IMG/VR virus record: IMGVR_UViG_3300009155_000068
Coordinates: 1-61,479 of that record
Reading direction: 5' to 3' (one strand)
Origin: a virus
DNA: 61,479 bases
Part shown: positions 7,816 through 15,025 of the stretch, in pieces
Numbering within the stretch: position 1 is the first letter of the stretch
Layout: each line of letters starts with the position of its first letter
Made by a program: the position numbers and the translations under genes
The notes under the pieces: model-generated
The model's database searches: none
What the model saw: the letters and a program-made list of their open reading frames with translations, nothing else
What the model was told of the DNA's origin: nothing

Positions 7816-8685
7816 ATGACTGATCGTTCTAAGTTTGAGCTTATGCTCGATGCTCTAATTAATGAGCAACAAGATAAAGCAAAAGAAATTTTTCATGATA
7901 TCGTAGTTGAAAAAAGCCGCGAAATCTATGAAAACCTTCTAGCTGATGACATGGAAGAAGAAGACATGGAAGAAAATCTATACGTTGAACCTACTGACGG
8001 CCAAGAAGAAAGTTTTGGCGAAGAAGACGACAGCGATAGCGACATTGGTGGCGATGCCAGCGATGACTTCATGAGTGACGTCGGAGACGATGAAGAAGGT
8101 AGCGAAGACGACATGGGCGACGAAGGTGATATTGAAGATCGCGTAATGGATCTAGAAGATGCATTAGACGAACTAAAAGCAGAATTTGAACAACTAATGT
8201 CCGGCGAAGAAGGCGAAGGACATGAGATGGATGACATGGGTGGAGACGACATGGGCGGCATGGATGACATGGGCGGCATGGGCATGGATGAGCCAGAAGA
8301 AGAAAGCTACTCCTTTGAAGCTCATAAAAATGACGACGAAGACGAAGATGACTTAGAAGAAAGTCTAATGCGTGAATACGTTGAAAAAGTTTCTGCTCCA
8401 AAGCACGGTGACAATGGTGTTAACACACGTTCCGTAGTAGCAAAACCAAACCGCATGGGTGGCACAAGTGCTAACATTGCAAAGAGTTTCTCAACAGAGA
8501 AAGGCGGTACACAAGGTGGGCTACTAAATCCTTCTACTAAAGAAGAAAACTTTGGTAACATCAATGTACCAGGCGGAAAAGCTGGAAAGTCAGCTTTTAA
8601 GAAATCTGAGCCAGGTCATGGCGCAGAGAAAAAAGGCAAGCCAGAGCAAGCCGATAATAGAAAAAGTATTGTAGGTTCAAGGTAA
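7816..8685 (+). CDS. Acidic prohead core protein
   Basis: This 289-residue protein has a helical N-terminus (1-45). It is followed by an extremely acidic Asp/Glu/Gly/Met region (about 46-175, with DDMGG repeats) and a basic, Gly/Lys-rich C-terminal half containing GGTSANIAKSF, GGLLNPSTKEENFG and PGHGAEKKGKPEQADNRKS. The C-terminal motifs resemble those of proteins between portal and protease genes in T4-like phages of aquatic bacteria. T4 gp67 is also a small acidic core protein. It probably fills the prohead core and is cleaved and expelled during maturation. It has a strong ribosome binding site and is separated from gp21 by a single base. Confidence 0.75.
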   Translation: MTDRSKFELMLDALINEQQDKAKEIFHDIVVEKSREIYENLLADDMEEEDMEENLYVEPTDGQEESFGEEDDSDSDIGGDASDDFMSDVGDDEEGSEDDMGDEGDIEDRVMDLEDALDELKAEFEQLMSGEEGEGHEMDDMGGDDMGGMDDMGGMGMDEPEEESYSFEAHKNDDEDEDDLEESLMREYVEKVSAPKHGDNGVNTRSVVAKPNRMGGTSANIAKSFSTEKGGTQGGLLNPSTKEENFGNINVPGGKAGKSAFKKSEPGHGAEKKGKPEQADNRKSIVGSR

Positions 8686-8686
8686 G

Positions 8687-9316
8687 ATGAAATATCTTCG
8701 TGAGAACTTGAGTTTTGATCAAGCTCAGATTACCCTCTTAGAAAGCGATGACAAAGAGGGTAAGAGTCTATATATGAGTGGCATTTGCATTCAAGGAGGA
8801 ATCCGTAATGCAAATCAGCGTATATATCCTGTACATGAAATTAGCAAGGCTGTCGAAACCCTAAACGATCAGTGTGCCGGTGGATACTCAGTACTCGGCG
8901 AAGTAGATCATCCAGATGACCTAAAAATTAACCTGGATCGCGTCAGCCATATGATAACGCAAATGTGGATGGACGGTCCTAATGGTTATGGAAAGTTGAA
9001 AATTCTACCTACACCTATGGGTAACCTTGTTAAAAGCATGGTTCAAAGTGGCGTGAAGTTAGGAGTATCAAGTCGTGGATCTGGAAACGTTCGTGAGGAC
9101 GGTTCCGGTGAAGTGTCAGATTTTGAGATTATCACAGTGGATGTGGTAGCTCAACCAAGTGCCCCAGGGGCTTATCCTACAGCAATATATGAACACCTGA
9201 TGAATAGTCGTGGTGGTAATAGAGCCGTTCGCATAGCGAATGAAGTGCAGGGTGATCCTAAGGCACAGCGTTATCTCAAAGAGAGCTTATTATCTGTAAT
9301 AAGCAAGCTCCAATAA
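8687..9316 (+). CDS. 21: Prohead core scaffold protease gp21
   Basis: This 209-residue protein is close in size to T4 gp21 (212 residues), a serine protease with a herpesvirus-type fold. The catalytic His is in GEVDHPDD (His75) and the nucleophile is in KLGVSSRGSG (Ser128 or Ser129). A conserved Asp follows in SDFEIITVDVV. It degrades the scaffold and trims gp23 and internal proteins after (L/I)-x-E. It carries such a site itself near the C-terminus (LKE, residues 198-200), which fits autocleavage. It is tightly coupled to the acidic core gene and has an AAGGT site. Confidence 0.92.
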   Translation: MKYLRENLSFDQAQITLLESDDKEGKSLYMSGICIQGGIRNANQRIYPVHEISKAVETLNDQCAGGYSVLGEVDHPDDLKINLDRVSHMITQMWMDGPNGYGKLKILPTPMGNLVKSMVQSGVKLGVSSRGSGNVREDGSGEVSDFEIITVDVVAQPSAPGAYPTAIYEHLMNSRGGNRAVRIANEVQGDPKAQRYLKESLLSVISKLQ

Positions 9317-9329
9317 AGAGGAGAATCAC

Positions 9330-10433
9330 ATGTTGGATGCATTAAAAACGTTAATTGAGAATAATGTGATTTCTGAAGAGACTAAAGTGGCTATTGAGTC
9401 AGCTTGGGAATCTCGTATCAACGAGAACCGTGAACAAGTTACTCAACAACTACGCGAAGAGTTCGCTCAACGCTATGAGCACGATAAGGCCGCAATGGTA
9501 GAAGCTGTTGACAGAATGTTAACAGATTCACTATCAGCTGAAATCGTAGAGTTTGAAGAAGATCGTCGTCAACTAGCAGAAGCTAAGGCAAAGTATGCAG
9601 TAAAAATGCATCAAGCTGGCAATGTAATGAAGGAATTTGTTACACGTCAACTAGCCAATGAAGTTCGCGAGTTACATGAAGATCAAATGCAAATGGTTCA
9701 TAAGTTTGGTAAACTAGAAGAATTCGTAGTAGAAGCTCTAGCTCAAGAAATTGCAGAATTTTATAAAGACAAAACCGACCTAGCAGAAACTAAAGTTCGT
9801 TTAGTTCGCGAAGGCCGTGACGCATTAGCACAAATGAAAACAAAATTTGTACAACGTGCCGCTAAGATGGTTGAAAATGTAGTTGAGTCTAGCCTATCAA
9901 AAGAGATTAGACAACTAAAAGAAGACATCGATGCTGCCCGTAAAGCAGACTTTGGTCGTAAGTTATTCGAAGCATTTGCTAATGAATATCAAACCAGTTA
10001 TCTTTCTGAGAAATCAGAAACCAGTAAATTGCTCAAAGTTATAAACTTGAAAGATCTAGAAATTGCAGAGGCTCAACACGCTGTGGCCGAAGCAAAACAG
10101 ATCGCAGAAAGCAAACAAACAGAGGCTCGTGCTCTTAAAGAAAGTATTGAGCGCCAAAAGATTATGCATGAATTGTTGAATCCTTTATCTAAAGAACAAC
10201 AAGGCATCATGACAGAATTGTTGGAAAGTGTGCAAACTGTAAAACTTGAAAATAGTTTTAACAAGTACCTTCCCGCAGTAATTGAAGGCAAAGCACCGCA
10301 GAAGAAACAGGCACTAGTAGAGGCTAAAGAAATTACAGGCAATAAAGTAAGTAACAGCGTAAGTAGTGGCGAGCACGATTCAACAAATAATAATATTGTT
10401 GATATTCGTAGACTTGCCGGGTTAAAAATTTAA
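9330..10433 (+). CDS. 22: Prohead scaffold protein gp22
   Basis: This 367-residue, nearly wholly helical Glu/Lys/Ala-rich protein lies between protease and major capsid genes, exactly as T4 gp22 (269 residues). Long coiled-coil segments span about residues 15-290. The first residues contain ISE (19-21) and other (L/I)-x-E sites expected for digestion by gp21. Its C-terminus (NNNIVDIRRLAGLKI) resembles the conserved basic end of gp22 proteins, thought to contact the capsid. AGAGGAG precedes the start. Confidence 0.9.
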   Translation: MLDALKTLIENNVISEETKVAIESAWESRINENREQVTQQLREEFAQRYEHDKAAMVEAVDRMLTDSLSAEIVEFEEDRRQLAEAKAKYAVKMHQAGNVMKEFVTRQLANEVRELHEDQMQMVHKFGKLEEFVVEALAQEIAEFYKDKTDLAETKVRLVREGRDALAQMKTKFVQRAAKMVENVVESSLSKEIRQLKEDIDAARKADFGRKLFEAFANEYQTSYLSEKSETSKLLKVINLKDLEIAEAQHAVAEAKQIAESKQTEARALKESIERQKIMHELLNPLSKEQQGIMTELLESVQTVKLENSFNKYLPAVIEGKAPQKKQALVEAKEITGNKVSNSVSSGEHDSTNNNIVDIRRLAGLKI

Positions 10434-10444
10434 GGAGAATTTAA

Positions 10445-11614
10445 ATGTCAGAACTACTACATGGCCGCTGGACAGAAACTAAAGAAGCCCTATTAGAAGG
10501 CTTATCAGGCACTAAAAAATCAGTAATGGGTGTTACACTAGACAATACACGCAAGTATCTACTAGAAAGCCCAACAGCTGGTGCCACTTCTGCCGGCAAC
10601 GTCGCAACATTAAACCGCGTGATTCTTCCAGTGATTCGTCGCGTTATGCCAACCGTTATTGCTAACGAGTTAGTTGGTGTACAACCAATGACTGGTCCAG
10701 TGGGTCAGATCCATACTCTACGTGTTCGTTATGCAGATAACGGCGATGGCGTAGTAGCTGGTGAAGAAGCACTAAGCCCATTCAAGATTGCAGAAGCTTA
10801 TTCTGGTAACAACAATGCATCTAACGCTAAAGCAGCTTCTACAGCTACTCTAGAAGGTGCTGCTGGTAAGCGTATGTCTATTCAAATCTTGAAACAGACA
10901 GTTGAAGCCAAGACACGTAAATTGTCTGCTCGCTGGACGTTTGAAGCTGCTCAAGACGCACAAGCCCAACAAGGCATTGACGTTGAAGCAGAAATTATGG
11001 CTGCTCTTGCACAAGAAATTACTGCTGAAATTGACCAAGAGATTCTAGCTAGCCTAGCATCACTAGCTGGTTCAGCAACAGAAGCATACGAACAACAAAA
11101 CGTTTCTGGTACAGCAACATTCGTTGGTGATGAACACGCTGCTCTAGCTGTTCAGATCAATCGCGTAAGCAATTTGATCGCTCAACGTACACGTCGCGGT
11201 GCTGGTAACTGGGCCGTTGTAAGTCCATTTGCTTTAACAATTCTACAATCTGCTACTACAAGCGCATTTGCTCGTACAACAGAAGGTACATTCGAAGCTC
11301 CTACAAACACTAAGTTTGTTGGTACATTGAACAGTGCTATGAAGATCTATGTTAACACCTACGCTACTGATGCAACTGCTGTTCTTATTGGTTACAAAGG
11401 TTCTAGCGAATCAGACGCAGCAGCATTCTATTGCCCATACATTCCATTGATGAGCAGTGGTGTTGTTCTAGATCCATCAACATTTGAACCAGTCGTATCA
11501 TTCATGACACGTTATGGTTATGTTGAGTTGTCAAACACAGCTTCTTCTCTAGGTAACGCAGCTGATTACCTAGGTAAAGTTAGTATTGATAGCGCAAACG
11601 TTTCTTTCAAGTAA
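10445..11614 (+). CDS. 23: Major capsid protein gp23
   Basis: This 389-residue protein has an HK97-fold capsid layout. The prohead protease site LLE (residues 39-41) is followed by SPTAGATSAGNVATLNRVILPVIRRVMPTVIANELVGVQPMTGPVGQIHTLRVRY, the classical gp23 core start. The mature protein would be about 348 residues, much shorter than T4 gp23 (521, mature 456), which suggests a reduced insertion domain. The C-terminal region (YCPYIPLMSSGVVLDPSTFEPVVSFMTRYGYVELSN) is typical. The ribosome binding site TAAGGAG is strong and a terminator follows. No gp24-type vertex paralogue is in the window. Confidence 0.95.
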   Translation: MSELLHGRWTETKEALLEGLSGTKKSVMGVTLDNTRKYLLESPTAGATSAGNVATLNRVILPVIRRVMPTVIANELVGVQPMTGPVGQIHTLRVRYADNGDGVVAGEEALSPFKIAEAYSGNNNASNAKAASTATLEGAAGKRMSIQILKQTVEAKTRKLSARWTFEAAQDAQAQQGIDVEAEIMAALAQEITAEIDQEILASLASLAGSATEAYEQQNVSGTATFVGDEHAALAVQINRVSNLIAQRTRRGAGNWAVVSPFALTILQSATTSAFARTTEGTFEAPTNTKFVGTLNSAMKIYVNTYATDATAVLIGYKGSSESDAAAFYCPYIPLMSSGVVLDPSTFEPVVSFMTRYGYVELSNTASSLGNAADYLGKVSIDSANVSFK

Positions 11615-11637
11615 TCCAATTACTTGTTGTAACAAGC

Positions 11638-11660
11638 AAGGGCTCTTCGGAGCCCTTTTT
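11638..11660 (+). terminator. Rho-independent terminator after the capsid gene
   Basis: AAGGGCTC and GAGCCCTT form an 8-bp stem with a TTCG tetraloop, running into TTTTT. A second small hairpin (CTTGTT/AACAAG) lies just upstream. Confidence 0.9.
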
Positions 11661-11666
11661 ATTGAC

Positions 11667-11673
11667 TTAAATA
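11667..11673 (+). promoter_or_regulatory. Late promoter directly before an oxygenase start codon
   Basis: TTAAATA ends 4 bases before the ATG at 11678 and begins 7 bases after the capsid terminator. No ribosome binding site fits in between. Confidence 0.6.
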
Positions 11674-11677
11674 TCAT

Positions 11678-12145
11678 ATGTTCGATCAAATCCAACAATA
11701 CAATCTTCCAGTGCCTGATAACTTTATTGACGAAATTTATAAGTTAAAATTAGTAGTTAAGAAACAACTGAGATCAAACCAACTAGGCTGGCAAAGCCAG
11801 CAGTTAAAAAATACTAAATTAATACCTTGGGCTAACGATTTTGTAAATTTGTGTTTGACAACAATAAATGCTATCCAGCCTATTGAGTATCTATGGTTTA
11901 ATATCAGCCCTCCGGGAGCATTTCATAAAAGGCATTTTCATGGCGGAGCAAGCCAAGCAGGAGTATTTTATATTAAAACTCCCGTAAATTGTGGCTGCAT
12001 AGAGTTTAAGCATAAAGAACAACTGTTAAGTATAGAACCTTATAGTGGGCTATTACTACTATTTCCGGCAATTCTTGAACACAGGGTGTTAGAAAACACA
12101 TCTAATGAAGATAGAATCACCTTGGTATTTAACTTAAGACTATAA
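11678..12145 (+). CDS. 2OG-Fe(II) oxygenase-like protein
   Basis: This 155-residue protein has the pattern of small phage 2-oxoglutarate/Fe(II) oxygenases. AFHKRHFHGGASQAGVFYIKTP (about residues 86-107) carries the iron-binding HxH and the following beta strand. LLLLFPAILEHRVLENTSNEDRITLVFNLRL at the C-terminus carries the distal His and the Arg for 2-oxoglutarate. It would hydroxylate a protein or small-molecule substrate, which cannot be told from the sequence. The gene is a single unit, expressed as a late gene from its own promoter between the major capsid gene and a structural protein gene. This raises the possibility of virion protein modification. Confidence 0.7.
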   Translation: MFDQIQQYNLPVPDNFIDEIYKLKLVVKKQLRSNQLGWQSQQLKNTKLIPWANDFVNLCLTTINAIQPIEYLWFNISPPGAFHKRHFHGGASQAGVFYIKTPVNCGCIEFKHKEQLLSIEPYSGLLLLFPAILEHRVLENTSNEDRITLVFNLRL

Positions 12146-12146
12146 C

Positions 12147-12153
12147 ATAAATA
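12147..12153 (+). promoter_or_regulatory. Late promoter with a structured leader
   Basis: ATAAATA, preceded by C, is followed by an unusually long leader of about 80 bases before the ATG at 12242. Confidence 0.6.
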
Positions 12154-12185
12154 CATTGTACGACTTATAATTATGTAAGTTTTAT

Positions 12186-12220
12186 GCGGAAATCCAACCG
12201 CGTATGGCCTAGAACGCCAT
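12186..12220 (+). other. Two hairpins in the 5-prime leader of the 12242 gene
   Basis: GCGG/CCGC (12186-12189/12198-12201) and ATGGC/GCCAT (12204-12208/12216-12220) lie between the late promoter and the TAAGGAG ribosome binding site. They may stabilise an abundant late mRNA. No known riboswitch is recognised. Confidence 0.4.
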
Positions 12221-12241
12221 CTTTCTTAAGGAGAAAATAAA

Positions 12242-13483
12242 ATGGGACGTCCTCTAAACAAAAAATATTTTGGTAACCGAAACATCGGTACCGGTGGCAA
12301 CCAAGTTGGTGGCAATAATTCAAACAATCAAAACTATGCCGATGACCGTATTGGCGGTGAAGGTGTAGCCAGCTATGGTACAATCGTAGCAGGCTCAGGT
12401 TGGACAGCAACTCCGACAGTTACATTCAGCACACCGAATATCCCAGGCGGTGTTAGTGTTGCTGGTACAGCACATTACAAAGCATTATCAGCCGCAGTCG
12501 CAGTGGGCGGAACAACAGCTTACCCTGTTGGCACAGTAGTAGGTGTTACTGGCGGTTCAACTTTTACTGTGGCTACATTAGCAGGTGCTACCACACTTTC
12601 AACAGTGACTATTGGTACAACAGCAAACCTAACATTTTCTACAACTACACTACCAATTGCAGTTGGTACATCAATTTTAGTCGGAGGCACTGACACAGAA
12701 CCTTGCGGACTAATACCATCAACATACTATGTTTCTGCTAGCCCAGCACCAACCGCTACCGCATTCACACTAACAGACACGTTTGCTAATGCCGTTGCTG
12801 GTACTAATAATCTTGGCGCAACAACTGCTGGAGCTACAACTGGTTTGACATTTACAACACGTAGTGGTACAGCACCTGCAGGTGTAGTAGCAACTGTAAC
12901 TACAACCGCCGCCGGTGATCGTACAACATTTGCCGCAACACCACTAGCTACAACTAACACAGCGAGCGCAACAGGCCTAACATTAAATGTAACTTATGGA
13001 TTGTTAAGCATTGTGGTAACAGAAAAAGGTTCTGGTTATACAGCACCAGCAGATGCCGCAGTAACTTTTGGTGGCGCAACTGGTGCTGCCGCAACAGCAG
13101 TATTAACAACTGATAGCGGTAACATTGGTTCAGCAACTAATCAAGAAAACGCAATCATTATCCGTGCTAATACAGGTAACGAAGGCGCTAACATTTCTGA
13201 TATTATTCGTCAAGTTTCTGGTCGTCGATATAAAGTTATATCAGACGGTACTATTGCAATTTGCAAATTAGTTGCCGACGATACCCCAGCACTTCGCGAA
13301 GCATACATTAAAGCAACAGATGCTAATGGTAATACATATTATGTTATGAAATTAACAGCTCGCAAAGCAACATTAACTCAGTGGACAAACAATGAAACAA
13401 CTTGGTTGTTTGCCACAGGTGCAACTGCTCCGTGGTCATTTACTTCAACAGCAAATGGTCGTGTAATTATTGAAAACGCTTAA
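12242..13483 (+). CDS. Virion structural protein, beta-rich, with GSGY module
   Basis: This 413-residue protein starts MGRPLNKKYFGNRN, a beginning I associate with structural proteins of T4-like aquatic phages. The middle is Thr/Ala/Gly-rich and beta-structured. It includes a GSGYTAPADAAVTFGGATGAAATA module near residues 266-289 and a degenerate copy near 50-80 (GSGWTATPTVTF). The last 120 residues (ISDIIRQVSGRRYKVISDGTIAICKLV ... TWLFATG) form a distinct, less repetitive domain. It has a very strong ribosome binding site and a structured leader, which suggests high expression, as for a capsid decoration or major surface protein. That role is inference. Confidence 0.7.
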   Translation: MGRPLNKKYFGNRNIGTGGNQVGGNNSNNQNYADDRIGGEGVASYGTIVAGSGWTATPTVTFSTPNIPGGVSVAGTAHYKALSAAVAVGGTTAYPVGTVVGVTGGSTFTVATLAGATTLSTVTIGTTANLTFSTTTLPIAVGTSILVGGTDTEPCGLIPSTYYVSASPAPTATAFTLTDTFANAVAGTNNLGATTAGATTGLTFTTRSGTAPAGVVATVTTTAAGDRTTFAATPLATTNTASATGLTLNVTYGLLSIVVTEKGSGYTAPADAAVTFGGATGAAATAVLTTDSGNIGSATNQENAIIIRANTGNEGANISDIIRQVSGRRYKVISDGTIAICKLVADDTPALREAYIKATDANGNTYYVMKLTARKATLTQWTNNETTWLFATGATAPWSFTSTANGRVIIENA

Positions 13484-13490
13484 TTAAGAC

Positions 13491-13508
13491 TAGGGGCTTT
13501 GGCCCCTA
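13491..13508 (+). other. Intergenic hairpin without T-tract
   Basis: TAGGGGC and GCCCCTA form a 7-bp stem with a TTTG loop. The next gene's AAGGA site follows directly rather than a T run. It is more likely an mRNA processing or stability element, or an attenuator, than a full terminator. Confidence 0.5.
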
Positions 13509-13520
13509 CTAAGGATAAAC

Positions 13521-14435
13521 ATGGCAAAGATAGTTAAAGTTACTAGCGGTGGGTCAAACAGCTATGCTGGCTCTTCGGCTGACTATAAAATTGTTGTAGA
13601 TTCAGGTGGTAAAATTCTTTTTAACACCGGCAATCAATTAGGTGAAGTTATTATCACAGGTAGTTTAACTGTCCTTGGAACAACTACATCTCTTGAAACA
13701 ACAAATACTCAAATTAATGACAACGTTATTGTTCTTAATAAAGGTGAAAGTAGTGCAGGGGTTACGCTGGGCACCAGCGGATTAGAAATTGATAGAGGAT
13801 CTGTTGATTCTGCCCAATGGGTCTATGATGAAAGTACAGATGCATGGAGTGCAAAGTATAAGACCAGCGGCAATTATATACCTGTTGCTACTAATAGTAT
13901 TGTTACAGGCGGTAATGATTTAACTTTAATCGGATCTGGAACTGGCGTAATTACTGTATCTGGTACCGTTGATTATGAAAACTATGTCACTAATGATGAT
14001 ATAGTCCCAAACAAGAAATATGTTGATGATTATGTTGCCTACTATGTAGCAACTCACCCACCAGATGAGATTATTGATGCTGATAGTAGAGTAACTGTAA
14101 GTGATTTTGCTACTTCAGGTAGTCCTAGTCAGATTGAATTTGTAATAGATAATCTTACAAAAGGAACTATTGACTCAACTGGATTTGTAGCTGGTACTGT
14201 GAGGCTTGAAGGAAACGCAATTAGTGAAGATACTAGTGATACATTGCATATTGATGCATACCTAGCGTTGGATAATAGAGTAACAACTCCGTCAACACCT
14301 AGTACTAATGTAAAATTATATTCTAAAGCAACTCCGGGTAATGGAGGAACTGGTGTATACTTTGTTAATACGCAGGGTACAAATGACGAATTAATTAGTA
14401 AAACCAAAGCACTTTTATTTGCTTTAATATTATAA
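13521..14435 (+). CDS. Fibre-like virion protein
   Basis: This 304-residue protein is rich in Gly, Ser, Thr, Val and Asp. The segment LGEVIITGSLTVLGTTTSLETTNTQINDNVIVLNKGESSAGVT (about 40-83) is the repeated beta-strand pattern common at the base of phage tail fibres (the TGSLTVLGTTTxVxTTNxxIxDNxIxLN motif). The C-terminal half is beta-rich without repeats. It is preceded by AAGGA and followed after 9 bases by the next gene, so it belongs to an operon with the two following genes. Confidence 0.65.
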   Translation: MAKIVKVTSGGSNSYAGSSADYKIVVDSGGKILFNTGNQLGEVIITGSLTVLGTTTSLETTNTQINDNVIVLNKGESSAGVTLGTSGLEIDRGSVDSAQWVYDESTDAWSAKYKTSGNYIPVATNSIVTGGNDLTLIGSGTGVITVSGTVDYENYVTNDDIVPNKKYVDDYVAYYVATHPPDEIIDADSRVTVSDFATSGSPSQIEFVIDNLTKGTIDSTGFVAGTVRLEGNAISEDTSDTLHIDAYLALDNRVTTPSTPSTNVKLYSKATPGNGGTGVYFVNTQGTNDELISKTKALLFALIL

Positions 14436-14444
14436 GGAAGAATA

Positions 14445-15023
14445 ATGGCTTTAGTAAGCACAATCTTAACAAATTCAGCACAGCCAATCAGCGATGATCT
14501 AGCTACATCTTCTGCTGTGACTGTGATGTTATTTTGTAACTATAACACTCCTAGCAGTGTTGACAGTGCTTTAGGTAGACAGTGGTTAGAAGTATATGCA
14601 GTAAAAGATGGCGACAGCGTAGGAACTGCAAATAAATTAATGCACCGAGTACCTTTAGATGCAGGCGACACTTTTACTTTTAGTACTGAAAGAATTGTTT
14701 TAGATGCACATGATAGGATACATGCTAACACTCTAGGACAGGGTGTTGCAAGCGTAATCATGGGCGGTGCCGGCAGCTCATATGTCAATGGAGATCCAAT
14801 TTATTTTGCTGACCCAGATTTTGCCGAAGGTGTAACTGCTACTGGATATGCACTGGTAACCGGAGGAGCTGTGACTGGAGTTTACATCACAGAGGCCGGA
14901 TCAGGCTATATTAGTCCTCCGTCTATTGATTTTACACAATCTGGCGATGGCCTAGCAACTGGGACCGCAGTATTATCAAGTACTAGTCAAGTTACTTGTA
15001 CAACTAGTTATGTGTTAATCTAA
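14445..15023 (+). CDS. Virion-associated protein with GSGY module
   Basis: This is a 192-residue protein. Residues 1-100 (SDDLATSSAVTVMLFCNYNTPS ... LMHRVPLDAGDTFTFSTERIVLDAHDRIHA) look like a compact beta-sandwich. The end carries VYITEAGSGYISPPSIDFTQSGDGLATGTAVLSS (about 146-180), the same GSGY module as in the neighbouring structural proteins. It has a ribosome binding site AAGGAAG and is 2 bases from the giant gene that follows. A role as a small adaptor or fibre-tip protein is possible. Confidence 0.6.
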   Translation: MALVSTILTNSAQPISDDLATSSAVTVMLFCNYNTPSSVDSALGRQWLEVYAVKDGDSVGTANKLMHRVPLDAGDTFTFSTERIVLDAHDRIHANTLGQGVASVIMGGAGSSYVNGDPIYFADPDFAEGVTATGYALVTGGAVTGVYITEAGSGYISPPSIDFTQSGDGLATGTAVLSSTSQVTCTTSYVLI

Positions 15024-15025
15024 TC

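Noticed and set aside
7926-8401. Long minus-strand ORFs opposite the acidic core gene
   Set aside because: They are Ser/Met/Pro-rich shadows of the Asp/Glu/Gly repeats on the plus strand.
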